Shown here: positions 43,534 to 53,424 of the stretch, piece by piece
Layout of the letters: the number at the start of each line of letters is the position of its first letter
Position numbering within the stretch: the stretch's first letter is position 1
Origin: Streptococcus parasanguinis
GTDB taxonomy: Bacteria; Bacillota; Bacilli; Lactobacillales; Streptococcaceae
Length of the DNA: 64,000 nucleotides
Direction of reading: 5' to 3'
Assembly: GCF_023109675.1 (NCBI RefSeq)
Contig: NZ_JALDUR010000004.1
Span: 1-64,000 of the forward strand
Program-made: the position numbers and the translations under genes
The notes under the pieces: generated by a model
Databases searched by the model: none
Seen by the model: the letters and a program-made list of their open reading frames with translations, nothing else
Told to the model about the DNA's origin: nothing

Positions 43534-45321
43534 CTATGATTCTTTTGTTACGACAATATCCGTAATCACATAACTTGCACCTACTTTTTTCAAGGTGTAG
43601 GTCTTGTACTTACGATTTTGTGAATCTGGATGACTATCTGTATAATGCACGGTAAAGTCTTCATAAGTCTTGATCGTCACCACACCATTTTCTTCAGTGA
43701 CACTTTGAATGTCCAAAGCTCCTGGAGTATAGTAGTCAATTTTAGCCTTTCGAACCCCATCACCAGTTGTGAATTCAACCATGTCTTTGTAGGCTTGACT
43801 TTGTGTGTCATAGTATTTAGAGTAGGTGTTGTTTCGATTTGAAACGGAGCTAAAGACTGCGTCGCGGTACTCTTTCAAGAACTCTTCTGCCAAGGTCCGA
43901 TTTTGTTCCTCTTTGGCTGCTTGCGCTTTCTTAGCATCTTGCGCACTCTTGATTCGTTTTAGGGTATCTTTGGCTAGTTTGAGTTCGATCGGGTCGTTCT
44001 CACCCTCTTCAATCGTCACCTTAGCCTTTTCAGTTGTATAGGTTTCCCCATTCATGTTGAAGACAGCATGTACTTCAATTTCTTGATAAGGGATGCTATC
44101 TACTTCAAAAGTCGTGCTGGTTCCGACTTCTTTGCCGTTGACCACAACCTTCACATCCGTTGGGTTTTCAACCTCATCTGGGAACTCAACTTCTAAATTG
44201 CGTTTTTCAGAATTCAACTGCAATTCTAAGTTGTTCTTGGTTGCTTTTTTAGGATTGAGATGGATCTTAGAAGTGACATTTCCGACCTCTGTTTTAGCAG
44301 TCAATTCCATTTCTTTTGTATTGTAATGGAAAGAACCAAGATCTGTCACTGCATCTTTCTTCAAGGTCACGGTTTTATTGGCAGCCACTTTGAGTTTGGC
44401 TTGGTCCAAATTGGTCTTGACCTTGACTTGCACTGGATAGCTGGCCACACGGTATTCTTGGAAGATTCCAAATTTCTTGTCCGCTTTTTCCAAACCGAAG
44501 ATCTTGTTTCCAGATTTATCCGTATAGCTGCCTTCTCCACCATTATCAATGATCTTGTTCAACTCTGTGCCGATATCGACCCCTTGATCTTCCATGCTGG
44601 TGATAAAGCTTTCGGCTTCATCCTTTGTCCATTTATCGTTATCGGTTGAAAGCAGGTCTGCTGCTTCGCGATAATCCTTGGTGTCCACTGCCTTAATGAA
44701 TTTATCTGCAGTTACTTCGACACGTGTTTGAGACTGGAAGTAAAAGAAGGCTGCCACCAAAGCGATCACAAGGACTGCAATAGCAGAAATAATCCCAATT
44801 TTCTTCTTGGAAAGTTTCTTTTCACCCTTCGTTTTCGGGGCCTTTTGTTTTTTCTGAGCTGGACCTGCTTCTGTGACATTTGGACCAGCAAAGACCTGCG
44901 TTTGCTCAGCAGCAAGTGGAGTTGTATACTCCTGAGTTGGCTGTTGAGGCACATATTCCTGTGTTACTTCTGTTGCATCTGGGGTTACAAATTCTGCTTC
45001 AGGCACAGGTCCTACAAAAAACTCAAAGTTTTGACTTTTAGCCGCGGTAAATTCTTCTGCACTTGGCTTGCGCCCATAGGTTTCTTCGAAATGTTGCAAC
45101 CAAGCCTGACGAGCTGCTAGAAGTGGATCGACATTCTTCACTTCTTCAACTGGTTCAACCACTGGTTCCTCAATAGGAGCGACTTCCTCTGCTGGGGCAT
45201 TTCCTGCGATAGACTGAATTTGTTTCAAATCAAATCCACAAGCTTTCCCAGCCATAAACTCTTCTGGTGACGGTTTGCGACCGATCACTTTTTCAAATAA
45301 TTCAACCCATTTCTTTTGCAT
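43534..45321 (-). CDS. TcaA/YvbJ-like membrane protein with duplicated N-terminal motif
   Basis: This is a 595-residue protein. Two copies of a short motif open the protein: WVELFEKVIGRKPSPEEF at about residue 5 and WLQHFEETYGRKPSAEEF at about residue 77. A Pro/Glu/Thr-rich stretch, a Lys-rich segment, one membrane helix (about 173-195) and a large outer region of repeated beta domains follow. The outer region resembles TcaA/YvbJ of staphylococci and bacilli, linked to glycopeptide response. The usual zinc ribbon of that family is replaced by the duplicated motif. ATG 45321 follows AGAGAAGAGA. Confidence 0.7.
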   Translation of the reverse strand: MQKKWVELFEKVIGRKPSPEEFMAGKACGFDLKQIQSIAGNAPAEEVAPIEEPVVEPVEEVKNVDPLLAARQAWLQHFEETYGRKPSAEEFTAAKSQNFEFFVGPVPEAEFVTPDATEVTQEYVPQQPTQEYTTPLAAEQTQVFAGPNVTEAGPAQKKQKAPKTKGEKKLSKKKIGIISAIAVLVIALVAAFFYFQSQTRVEVTADKFIKAVDTKDYREAADLLSTDNDKWTKDEAESFITSMEDQGVDIGTELNKIIDNGGEGSYTDKSGNKIFGLEKADKKFGIFQEYRVASYPVQVKVKTNLDQAKLKVAANKTVTLKKDAVTDLGSFHYNTKEMELTAKTEVGNVTSKIHLNPKKATKNNLELQLNSEKRNLEVEFPDEVENPTDVKVVVNGKEVGTSTTFEVDSIPYQEIEVHAVFNMNGETYTTEKAKVTIEEGENDPIELKLAKDTLKRIKSAQDAKKAQAAKEEQNRTLAEEFLKEYRDAVFSSVSNRNNTYSKYYDTQSQAYKDMVEFTTGDGVRKAKIDYYTPGALDIQSVTEENGVVTIKTYEDFTVHYTDSHPDSQNRKYKTYTLKKVGASYVITDIVVTKES

Positions 45322-45387
45322 GGATCTCTTCTCCCTCATTATAAAATAGGGAAAGTGGGTTCCCCCACCTTCCGTTTTGTGATATTG

Positions 45388-46503
45388 TTAGAATCCAAAG
45401 TTAGAGAAATTTGGAGCACTTGGAATAAATCCAATAGCTACTTGTTCTAAAATACGAGCATTCACATAAATGACAAAGATGGCAATGAGAAGCAAGACAA
45501 CAGATGATGCTACTAGAAGCAAGAATTTATCTGCTTTAAAGCTTGTCTTGTTCAATCCTTGATGAACGACATAGCATGTTCCAACAAAGAACAAGAAGAA
45601 AATAAGGAAGTTTACAAAGCCATAAAATTCATAAACTTTTACAAGACCTACTAAGAAAGCAAGAAGGGCAAGTGGCAAAGTGTAAACAGACAAACGTCCA
45701 AACTCTTCAAATGAACGACCGTAACTATATTCCTTGTCTTGAAGAACCACACGACGAACAAAGAATCCAGCTACTTGGAAGGCGTAAAGGCTAAAGAATA
45801 GGGAAATCAATGTCAACATAAAGGCACGGAAATCCATTCCATAACCACCTGTAGCTCCACTAGCTGTGAAGAAAGTTGATAGGGTCAAGACAAAGGCAGT
45901 TAAGACATACTGTAAAATTCCGTTAAGAGCTTTTGGATTTTCTACAGCTGTTGGACGTTTCAAAGCTGAAAGAAACCAATTCCAATAACCACCAACGGCA
46001 ACACCAAATTGACTTGGTTGGGCAGGATAAGCTTGTCCTGTTTGTCCTTGGAAAGGAGCTTGTTGATAAGCTGCTTGAGTCGGTTGTTGGTAGGCTTGCT
46101 GTGGAGCTTGTTGGAAAGCAGGTCCATTCGCTGAAGCAGCTTGAGGAGCCGGTTCTTGAACTGGAGCTGCAACTGGTTCTTCTGCAGGGGCAGTTGGCGC
46201 TGCAACAAACTCTGGGGCTGCTGGCGCTGCTGGTGCTGCGACAAATTCTGGAGCTTGAGGAGCTGCTACTGGTTCTTCAACAGGGGCAGTTGGCGCTGCA
46301 ACAAACTCTGGGGCTTGTGGAGCTGCTACTGGTTCTTCAACAGGGGCAGTTGGCGCTGCAACAAATTCTGTGGTTTGTGGGGTTTCTGGAACCACTACTT
46401 CTTCTTGAAATTCTCCTGCAGCCAGCGCTTGAGCGATTTCTTCTGCACTAGCAGAACGACCATTTACGGCTTCGAAATAATCCAGCCAATCTTGTTTTGA
46501 CAT
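45388..46503 (-). CDS. Proline-rich multipass membrane protein sharing the same N-terminal motif
   Basis: This 371-residue protein starts MSKQDWLDYFEAVNGRSASA, a third copy of the motif seen in the neighbour. It is followed by about 100 residues of Pro/Ala/Glu repeats (units like EFVAAPTAPVEEPVAAPQAP), a Gln-rich segment, then five to six membrane helices of a Yip1-like type. Its function is unknown. The N-terminal repeat DNA is prone to copy-number change. It precedes the TcaA-like gene in one transcription unit. Confidence 0.7.
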   Translation of the reverse strand: MSKQDWLDYFEAVNGRSASAEEIAQALAAGEFQEEVVVPETPQTTEFVAAPTAPVEEPVAAPQAPEFVAAPTAPVEEPVAAPQAPEFVAAPAAPAAPEFVAAPTAPAEEPVAAPVQEPAPQAASANGPAFQQAPQQAYQQPTQAAYQQAPFQGQTGQAYPAQPSQFGVAVGGYWNWFLSALKRPTAVENPKALNGILQYVLTAFVLTLSTFFTASGATGGYGMDFRAFMLTLISLFFSLYAFQVAGFFVRRVVLQDKEYSYGRSFEEFGRLSVYTLPLALLAFLVGLVKVYEFYGFVNFLIFFLFFVGTCYVVHQGLNKTSFKADKFLLLVASSVVLLLIAIFVIYVNARILEQVAIGFIPSAPNFSNFGF

Positions 46504-46643
46504 AATGAATCTCCTTAACAATTGTTTATACTAGGGTATTATACAAAATTTCTGAACCATTTTCAATGAAAGACTGGAAAATCCCTGTAATATCTTTTGA
46601 AAAACATACAAATTCTACTCATTTTTAGAAATTAGTAAAGAAA

Positions 46644-46889
46644 AAGGCTGGGCAAAAACTGTCCAGCCTTTGATGTTTGATAGGAATAAGTGCAAGACGC
46701 AGTGGTTGATTGGCATCTTTGTTCGCCTTTTAATCTCCAAAGATGACCTAATGAGGGAAACAAAGTTTCCTTTATCCACAACCTTCAACAGTCTCCCAGA
46801 CTGTTGAAGCTATGCGGAGGTGGGAAGATTGAAAAGGTTTGGGGAACCTTTTCAACTTTTTTTATTTTACGGAGTTCTTTCCCACTCCC
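46644..46889 (+). repeat. Structured intergenic repeat, family B, copy 2
   Basis: It occupies most of the gene-free stretch 46504-46894. It opens with AAGGCTGG/CCAGCCTT, then GACGCAGTGGTTGATTGGCA, and ends with GCGGAGGTGGGAA and a stem closing with TTCCCACTCC. About 60 extra bases, including CTTCAACAGTC/GACTGTTGAAG, are inserted compared with copy 3. Confidence 0.8.
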
Positions 46890-46894
46890 GTTTC

Positions 46895-47179
46895 TTAGGA
46901 TTCAAATGCATCCATGCCACCTTGGACGTTGGTCACATCATAGCCTTGCTCTTCCAAAAATTGGCAAGCACGTGCTGATCGACGACCTGACTTGCAGATG
47001 ACATAATAGGGATGATCCTTCTCTAATTCCTGGTAGCAATTTGCTAACTCAGATAAGGGAAGAAGACGAACCCCATCTAAGTGAAGGGCATCATATTCCT
47101 CCTGCTCGCGTACATCAAGAACGTGTATGTTTCCTTTTTGATAAGCTTGGTAAAAGCTTGAAAATGGAATTTCTTTCAT
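46895..47179 (-). CDS. Rhodanese-like domain protein
   Basis: This 94-residue single rhodanese domain has HVLDVREQEEYD near the N-terminus and the active-site loop VICKSGRRSARA with Cys at about residue 60. It probably transfers sulfane sulfur. GGAGAAAT precedes the ATG. It follows the ProX-like gene by 20 bases. Confidence 0.88.
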   Translation of the reverse strand: MKEIPFSSFYQAYQKGNIHVLDVREQEEYDALHLDGVRLLPLSELANCYQELEKDHPYYVICKSGRRSARACQFLEEQGYDVTNVQGGMDAFES

Positions 47180-47199
47180 GATTTCTCCTGTAAGATATG

Positions 47200-47691
47200 T
47201 TATGGAAGGGTTAGGATTTCATAGTTAAAGCCAATAGACTCTAAAAATCGGAACAAGTCTTGGGTTTTAATAAAGATCGTCATTTCATTGGTATTGGGAT
47301 GGAAGGTCATGATCTCCTCTGACACAATGTCTTTATCGAAATAGACTCGAATATCTTTTTCTTCATTGTTCAATAAACCAAATGGAGAAACCGTTCCTGG
47401 CGGTAATTGCATTTTTTCAGCTAAAGAATCTGCTGAAGCCATGCGGATCCGGTTGGCTTCCACTTGCTCTTTGAAATCATCCATATCCAATGGCTTCTGG
47501 TCATCCATGATGAGCAGATAGTATTGGGTTTTCTTCTTGTTGGTCAAAAACATGGTCTTGGTCCGGACGCCTTCTAAGCCTTCAATATAAGAATCCGCCT
47601 GCTCAGTCGTGAATGCAGGTGGGTGTTCCACCACATCAAATGAAATTCCTAACTCATCTAATTTTTCTTTAACTTGTTGATAAGGATCCAT
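47200..47691 (-). CDS. Prolyl-tRNA editing protein, ProXp/YbaK family
   Basis: This 163-residue YbaK/EbsC-fold protein hydrolyses mischarged tRNA in trans. Visible features are VVEHPPAFTTEQAD, KTMFLTNKKKTQYYLLIMDD with the conserved Lys region, and LPPGTVSPFGLLNN (GxxSPFG loop). It most resembles ProXp-ala/PrdX editing factors. Confidence 0.88.
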   Translation of the reverse strand: MDPYQQVKEKLDELGISFDVVEHPPAFTTEQADSYIEGLEGVRTKTMFLTNKKKTQYYLLIMDDQKPLDMDDFKEQVEANRIRMASADSLAEKMQLPPGTVSPFGLLNNEEKDIRVYFDKDIVSEEIMTFHPNTNEMTIFIKTQDLFRFLESIGFNYEILTLP

Positions 47692-47703
47692 CGTCGCTCT
47701 CCT

Positions 47704-48288
47704 TTATTTTTGAATGATCTCTTGTACTAAGGTTTGCAATTCCGGCACCACCTCTGCCTCAAACCAAGGATTTTTAGCCATCCAGATTTGATTGCGAGGG
47801 GAAGGGTGAACAAGTGGAAAATAGGTTGGCAAATAGTCTTTAAAATGGTGAACGCGTTCGGTTACCTTGCCACTAACCTTTTCATGAAGGTAGTATGCTT
47901 GGGCATATTGTCCAATTAAGAGGGTTAACTCAATATCCGGACACTCCTTGAGAAGTTGAGGGTGCCACTTTTCCGCAAAGCCTTTGCGAGGTGGAAGGTC
48001 ACCAGATTTTCCATGCCCTGGGAAATAAAAGTCCATAGGAATGACCGCAAACAAACCAGAATTATAAAAGGTGTCTTCGTCAACTCCTAACCATTCGCGC
48101 AGGCGGTCACCACTCTTATCCTTCCAGTAAATACCAGCTTCTTCCGTCTTCATCCCTGGAGCTTGTCCGATAATATTGATACGAGCTGTCTTTGGGGCTG
48201 CAAAGAGTGGCTTGATTCCTTTATCCGTATATGCTTTATTTTGAGGATCTGCCATAATGGCTTGTTTAATGCTTTCAATCCTTGACAT
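47704..48288 (-). CDS. Uracil-DNA glycosylase family protein
   Basis: This 194-residue protein has the UDG-superfamily motif IIGQAPGMKTEEAGIYW near the N-terminus and HPSPRNQIW near the C-terminus. The pattern matches the YdiP-like streptococcal branch rather than classical Ung. The substrate is not established. GGAGGACTT precedes the ATG. Confidence 0.82.
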   Translation of the reverse strand: MSRIESIKQAIMADPQNKAYTDKGIKPLFAAPKTARINIIGQAPGMKTEEAGIYWKDKSGDRLREWLGVDEDTFYNSGLFAVIPMDFYFPGHGKSGDLPPRKGFAEKWHPQLLKECPDIELTLLIGQYAQAYYLHEKVSGKVTERVHHFKDYLPTYFPLVHPSPRNQIWMAKNPWFEAEVVPELQTLVQEIIQK

Positions 48289-48302
48289 AAGTCCTCCTTC
48301 TA

Positions 48303-48333
48303 TGGAAAAACTCAGCCAGAAAAACTGGCCGAG
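48303..48333 (-). terminator. Terminator after pepV
   Basis: CTCGGCCAG pairs with CTGGCTGAG (minus strand) around a T/A loop, followed by TTTTTCC. Confidence 0.85.
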
Positions 48334-48340
48334 TAGTGGA

Positions 48341-49747
48341 TTATTTGATTAGTTCATAGATGGCTTCTGCGTAAATAGCTGCTGCACGATAGAGATCTTC
48401 AACATCTGCGAACTCATTAGCTTGGTGCATAGTATTGACATAGTCTGGGAACATAGCTCCAAAGGCAACACCACGTTTCAAGAGGCGACCAAAGGTACCA
48501 CCACCGATCACTTGTTCGTGTCCTTTGAGACCAGTTTGTTTTTCATAAACACGCAAGAGAGTGGATACCAATTCATCATCCATCGGAACATAGTGAGGTG
48601 TGTGACCATGGGCTGACAAACTCACTGTAGCCACTCCATCGATCTTTTCAAGGATGGCTTTGATGGTTTCAGGATCTGTTCCTTGAGGGTAACGGATATT
48701 GAGGGCAATGGTATTGTCTGCTTGGCTTTCATCAAAATGGAAGACACCTGCATTCATACTCAATGGTCCCATTTTGGCATCTGTATGGGCAATACCTAAT
48801 TTTTCGCCGGCAAAATCTTCGTGAAGAAGCGAAGTTGTCACATGAAGGTAAGCCTTAGCAGCGCCACCAAAATCAAATTGGTTCAACAAGAGCGCTAAGT
48901 AGGTTGCACCATTGATTCCATCTTCAGGAGTTGATCCGTGAGCTGATTTACCAATAATCGTAACGGTATATGTTTCTTCATCCACGGTTGAGATTTCATA
49001 CTGAAGCTGGTGTTCCTTGGCAAAGGCATCTAAGAGGCCAGCAAGATCTGGTAGTTGTCCAGAAACTACTGCAGTCGCTGACTCTGGTACCATGTTTTCA
49101 CGAAGTCCACCTGTAAAGCTATGGAGATGAGCACTTCCTGTGTTATCATTTCCAAAATGAAGGTACTCAGTGATGTTTCCTTTTTCTCCATTGATGATTG
49201 GGAATTCCGCATCTGGTGAGAAGCCAAAATCTGGCTCAGGAAGTCCGACATGTTTGAAATAATAATCCATGTCGCCCCAGCCTGATTCTTCATCCGTACC
49301 GACAACAAAGCGCACGCGCTTAGAAACAGGGAGTCCTAGGTCTTTAATGATCTTCAAACCATAGTAGCAGGCCATTGTAGGCCCTTTATCATCAGACGAA
49401 CCACGCGCATAGAGCTTGCCATCGATAATTTCTGGTTTGTAGGGATCCGTCTTCCAGCCACTACCTGCAGGCACGACGTCCATATGAGCAAAGATCCCAA
49501 GCTCTTCTTCTCCTTCACCAAAGGTAAAGTGACCGGCATAATTATCGACATTCTTGGTTTCATAGCCATCACGTTTGGCAATTTCCAAGAATTTTTCAAG
49601 AGCTTTTTCAGGACCAGGTCCAAAAGGATGCTCTGCATCTGCCTTGCTGTCATCGCGTTCAGAATTGATTTCCAAGAGGCTGTATAAGTCAGCCATCATC
49701 TCATCGCGACGTTTTTCTACTTCTGCTTTAAAGTCAACTGTTGTCAT
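48341..49747 (-). CDS. pepV: Dipeptidase PepV
   Basis: This 468-residue M20A metallopeptidase cleaves unspecific dipeptides. Zinc-ligand motifs are [29 protein letters not shown] and [14 protein letters not shown]. The lid domain and the C-terminal GGGTFGRLL are present. The length is typical of lactic acid bacteria PepV. GGAGGAATTC precedes the ATG. Confidence 0.94.
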   Translation of the reverse strand: MTTVDFKAEVEKRRDEMMADLYSLLEINSERDDSKADAEHPFGPGPEKALEKFLEIAKRDGYETKNVDNYAGHFTFGEGEEELGIFAHMDVVPAGSGWKTDPYKPEIIDGKLYARGSSDDKGPTMACYYGLKIIKDLGLPVSKRVRFVVGTDEESGWGDMDYYFKHVGLPEPDFGFSPDAEFPIINGEKGNITEYLHFGNDNTGSAHLHSFTGGLRENMVPESATAVVSGQLPDLAGLLDAFAKEHQLQYEISTVDEETYTVTIIGKSAHGSTPEDGINGATYLALLLNQFDFGGAAKAYLHVTTSLLHEDFAGEKLGIAHTDAKMGPLSMNAGVFHFDESQADNTIALNIRYPQGTDPETIKAILEKIDGVATVSLSAHGHTPHYVPMDDELVSTLLRVYEKQTGLKGHEQVIGGGTFGRLLKRGVAFGAMFPDYVNTMHQANEFADVEDLYRAAAIYAEAIYELIK

Positions 49748-49781
49748 GAATTCCTCCTCAATCTTCTATTTGCTAATTGGC

Positions 49782-50387
49782 TTAACGTTTGTCAATGATT
49801 TCGTCCACTGGTAAGCGATAGCTTGGCTCTACTTTTTCAGCGGCATAGCCAACCGTAATCAAGACTTCCGGACGGAAACGCTCTTCGATGTCCAATACTT
49901 CATTGATTTTTGATTTATCAAATCCCAAGATAATATTGGTTCCAATGCCTTGGTCCGTCAAAGCAAGTACCAAGTTCATGGCCACAAGACCAGCATTCAA
50001 AGCCAAGTAATCACTTGTTTGTTGGGCATCATAGCGTGCAAATTCAGCAGGAAGATTTTGCATAAAGTATTGCAACTGCTCGTCTGTGAAGTTTTTCACC
50101 CCACCGACACGTGCAATCTTACGAGCACGTTTTTGCAAATCAGTATCTGTAAAGAGGGCGATGGTCACAGGTGCTTCCATGACTTGATCATAGTTTGAAC
50201 CATAGGCTAATTTTGCCAATTCCGCATTTTTTTGACGAACGACCACAAATTTCCAAGGCTGGCTATTGTGGGCACTAGGGGCCAAGGTTGCGATCTCAAT
50301 GGCAGTCCGTACATCCTTTGGATCGACCGGTTGGTCAGTGAAATGCTTGATCGCATGGCTTTTTTTATTGAGCTCTAGAAATTTCAT
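49782..50387 (-). CDS. Nitroreductase family flavoprotein
   Basis: This 201-residue FMN-dependent oxidoreductase has the family signatures APSAHNSQPWKFVVVR, GLVAMNLVLALTDQGIGTN and the C-terminal ITVGYAAEKVEPSYRLPVDE. The substrate is unknown. AAAAGGAAG precedes the ATG. Confidence 0.9.
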   Translation of the reverse strand: MKFLELNKKSHAIKHFTDQPVDPKDVRTAIEIATLAPSAHNSQPWKFVVVRQKNAELAKLAYGSNYDQVMEAPVTIALFTDTDLQKRARKIARVGGVKNFTDEQLQYFMQNLPAEFARYDAQQTSDYLALNAGLVAMNLVLALTDQGIGTNIILGFDKSKINEVLDIEERFRPEVLITVGYAAEKVEPSYRLPVDEIIDKR

Positions 50388-50470
50388 AAGCTTCTTCCTT
50401 TTCTATTTCTGTTACTTCTATTTTAACACAAAATGAAAGAGCTTGCAGGGTTTTACAGCCCAAGATTGTG

Positions 50471-50504
50471 AAAAAAGAAGCAGACATTTTGAAGATCCGC
50501 TTCT
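50471..50504 (-). terminator. Terminator after the phosphoesterase gene
   Basis: AGAAGC pairs with GCTTCT over a longer loop; on the minus strand TTTTTTC follows. Confidence 0.75.
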
Positions 50505-50535
50505 TTGTTATAGGTTGAATACATAAGAGACCCAT

Positions 50536-51378
50536 CTATGATTCATTAGAAAGATTGAAATAGGCAGCTACTTCTTTGGCATAACCGTATTTCTCAATTA
50601 AGCTAGTTAGAAGCTCGATGTTATGGCCCCGATAGTTATCCTCGCGTCTCAATTCTTCGTACATCTCAATAAAGGGGAGGCCCTTGTCCTTGGCATCTTG
50701 GAGCTCTGCTTCATAGTCATAGGCCACCTTACGAAATTGCAGGTTGGTCACCCCATCTGCTTCGACATCGATTAGCGCATACTGAGCTCTGTGGTTTTGA
50801 ATTGGTTCCCAGTCAAAATAAGGCATGCCAATAGTCCCCGGATTGAGGATCTGCTGACCCTGGCTGCCATAGCGAAGCAACTGCTTGTGGACATGACCGT
50901 AGATCGCCAGATCCGTCTGGTCATCCAGCAATTGGTCAAAGTTCTCCGTCGCATTAGCTGGACGCAAATCCCCACCATAATTCTTTTCTGGCAAATTGTG
51001 GGTCAGTGAAAAGCGAATGCCATTGACCTCCTTCTTCTCTACCAATGGAAGGGATCGAAGCCAATCAATTCGCTTAGGATCCAGTCCTTCCATAAGGTAC
51101 TGAGTGAGGCGAAGGAGTTGGATCTCCTGCGGATCCTCAAGTCCGTACTCGCCATCCAAGGCTTCTAAGAGACAATCGTCCCAATTTCCCCGAACAGCCG
51201 CTGTGATCGGAATCGCATCCAGCAATTCAAAAAGGTCCTCTCTTCCAGGCCCCGGTAGCAAAATATCTCCCAAAAGCCAGTATTCCGTTGCGCCTAGAGC
51301 ACGCGCATCCGCAATCACTGCCTCCAGGGCTGTCGTATCTCCGTGGATATCAGATAAAATATCGATTCGATGGTTCAT
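50536..51378 (-). CDS. Calcineurin-like metallophosphoesterase
   Basis: This 280-residue protein has the metal-binding motifs LSDIHGDTTALE, LLGDILLPGP, RGNWDD, LTHNLPE and YGHVHKQ in order, as in YfcE/MJ0936-type phosphodiesterases. I use the ATG at 51378 with AAGGAG upstream. It begins 10 bases after the uvrC stop codon, so the two are co-transcribed. The substrate is unknown. Confidence 0.9.
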   Translation of the reverse strand: MNHRIDILSDIHGDTTALEAVIADARALGATEYWLLGDILLPGPGREDLFELLDAIPITAAVRGNWDDCLLEALDGEYGLEDPQEIQLLRLTQYLMEGLDPKRIDWLRSLPLVEKKEVNGIRFSLTHNLPEKNYGGDLRPANATENFDQLLDDQTDLAIYGHVHKQLLRYGSQGQQILNPGTIGMPYFDWEPIQNHRAQYALIDVEADGVTNLQFRKVAYDYEAELQDAKDKGLPFIEMYEELRREDNYRGHNIELLTSLIEKYGYAKEVAAYFNLSNES

Positions 51379-51388
51379 TTTAAACTCC

Positions 51389-53224
51389 TTATGATTGGTA
51401 TGATTCAGAATCCTCCGCAACTTCCATCAAGAGACTTGCTTCTTCTTGCTTTCCTTGATGGAGCTTAGCTTGCACCGCTTCAGCCACTGCTCGTGGGATG
51501 CCAACTGTGACGATCTCATCTACAGTAGCTTCTTTGATTTTGGTCAGTGACTTGAAGTGTTTCATCAGCAACTGCTTGCGTTTTGGTCCCAAGCCTTCGA
51601 TCCCATCCAGCTGGGAGGAAAAGGAATTCTTAGACCGAAGCTGGCGGTGGAAGGTGATGGCGAAACGGTGGACCTCATCCTGGATCCGTTGCAGGAGGAA
51701 AAATTCCTGCGAGGTTCGAGAAAGTTCGATGACTTGGAGAGGATCACCGAAGAGCAATTCATGGGTTTGGTGCTTGTCATTCTTTTGCAGGCCTGCGATG
51801 GGAATGTCCAGCCCCAACTCTTCTTGGATGACTTGCTTAGCGACATTAACCTGGCCCTGACCCCCATCGATGACGATTAGATCTGGTGGCGTCAAGCCAT
51901 CCCGCATGACCCGACTGTAGCGTCTGCGAATGACCTCCCGCATGCTGGCATAGTCATCTGGTCCGACAACGGTCTTGATCTTGTACTTGCGGTAGTCCTT
52001 TTTACTTGGCTTCCCATTGACAAAGACCACCATGGCAGAAACGGGACTGGTCCCCATGATGTTGGAGTTGTCAAAGGACTCAATACGCACAGGAGTTGGA
52101 ATTTGCAGGAGTTTTCCAAGATTTTCAATGGCACCTTGGGTCTTTTCCATGGATTTTTCAAGAAGATTGAACTTCTGCTCCAGACTGACACGCGCATTCT
52201 TGATGGCCAGATTGACCAACTGCTTCTTCTCCCCACGCTGGGGCTTGAGGACCTTGGTATCCACTAGGGCCTTGACCGCTTCCTCATCGATATCTTGAGG
52301 GATCAGGATTTCATTGGGGATCAGGTGAGATTTCTCCTGGTAAAACTGCCCCACATAGGTCAAGAAATCCTCGTCCGGATCATTGTAGTAGGGAAAGAGG
52401 TTGACGTCACGCTCGATCAGCTTGCCCTGACGGACAAAGAAGACCTGCACACACATCCAGCCCTTGTCCACGTAGTAGCCAAAGACATCCCGGTTCTGCA
52501 AATCCTTAGCCATGACCCGCTGTTTGGTCCGCAGGGTCCCGATGGCCTGGATCAGATCGCGGTACTCGGCTGCCCGCTCAAATTCCATGTTTTGCGCAGC
52601 AGTATTCATCTTGAGCTTGAGCTCATCGATAATCTTATCATCCTGCCCCTTGAGGAAATCAGAAACCTCCTGGGCCATGCCCTTGAAATAGGACTCGTCC
52701 TTGTGGCATACTGTGTGGGCCATACATTGCCCTAAATGGTAGTAAAAGCAGACCTTGGAAGGCGGATTGGTACACTTGCGGAATGGGAAAATCCGATCCA
52801 AAAGCCTCTTGATCTCATTGGCCGCTCCCACATCTGGATAGGGACCAAAATAGAGACCACCATCCTTTTTGACCTGGCGCGTGATGATGAGGCGCGGATA
52901 ACGCTCATTGGTAATCTTGATGAAGGGATAGGACTTGTCGTCCTTGAGCATGATATTGTACTTGGGCTTGTTCTCCTTGATCAGGTTGATCTCAAGAAGC
53001 AAGGCCTCAATATTGGACTCGGTGACGATAAATTCAAAATCCACAATCTCAGATACCAGCGCTTCCGTCTTAGTATCATGGCTCCCTCTGAAATAGGACC
53101 TCACCCGATTGCGAAGATTTTTGGCCTTACCCACATAGATGATGGTTCCGTTCTTGTCTTTGTGAATGTAACAGCCCGGGCTCGTCGGCAAGAGCTCGAG
53201 CTTGGATTTAATCAAGTTATTCAT
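51389..53224 (-). CDS. uvrC: Excinuclease ABC subunit C
   Basis: This 611-residue nucleotide-excision repair nuclease has an N-terminal GIY-YIG domain ([20 protein letters not shown]), a UVR motif ([20 protein letters not shown]), the C-terminal RNase-H-like nuclease ([15 protein letters not shown]) and tandem HhH motifs ([16 protein letters not shown]). The full typical length is present. Confidence 0.97.
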   Translation of the reverse strand: MNNLIKSKLELLPTSPGCYIHKDKNGTIIYVGKAKNLRNRVRSYFRGSHDTKTEALVSEIVDFEFIVTESNIEALLLEINLIKENKPKYNIMLKDDKSYPFIKITNERYPRLIITRQVKKDGGLYFGPYPDVGAANEIKRLLDRIFPFRKCTNPPSKVCFYYHLGQCMAHTVCHKDESYFKGMAQEVSDFLKGQDDKIIDELKLKMNTAAQNMEFERAAEYRDLIQAIGTLRTKQRVMAKDLQNRDVFGYYVDKGWMCVQVFFVRQGKLIERDVNLFPYYNDPDEDFLTYVGQFYQEKSHLIPNEILIPQDIDEEAVKALVDTKVLKPQRGEKKQLVNLAIKNARVSLEQKFNLLEKSMEKTQGAIENLGKLLQIPTPVRIESFDNSNIMGTSPVSAMVVFVNGKPSKKDYRKYKIKTVVGPDDYASMREVIRRRYSRVMRDGLTPPDLIVIDGGQGQVNVAKQVIQEELGLDIPIAGLQKNDKHQTHELLFGDPLQVIELSRTSQEFFLLQRIQDEVHRFAITFHRQLRSKNSFSSQLDGIEGLGPKRKQLLMKHFKSLTKIKEATVDEIVTVGIPRAVAEAVQAKLHQGKQEEASLLMEVAEDSESYQS

Positions 53225-53375
53225 ACTCTCTATTATAGCAAAAAAGAGAGGGGTTAGCCTCTCTCTAGTATGTTTGTATTATTGTTATCCACCTTCACCA
53301 AGTAAAAAATAATTATTAAATAGTATATCAGACCCTCATCCTCACTCCTTCATCTTCACTTGCCCTTTTTCATAG

Positions 53376-53404
53376 CAAAAAGAGGGATCTTAAAGGATCC
53401 CCCT
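53376..53404 (-). terminator. Terminator of the hemW-CPBP cluster
   Basis: GGGATCC-type arms pair around TTTA and TCTTTTTGC follows on the minus strand. It lies just after the CPBP gene. Confidence 0.75.
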
Positions 53405-53424
53405 TTACTAGCAATCGATAAACT

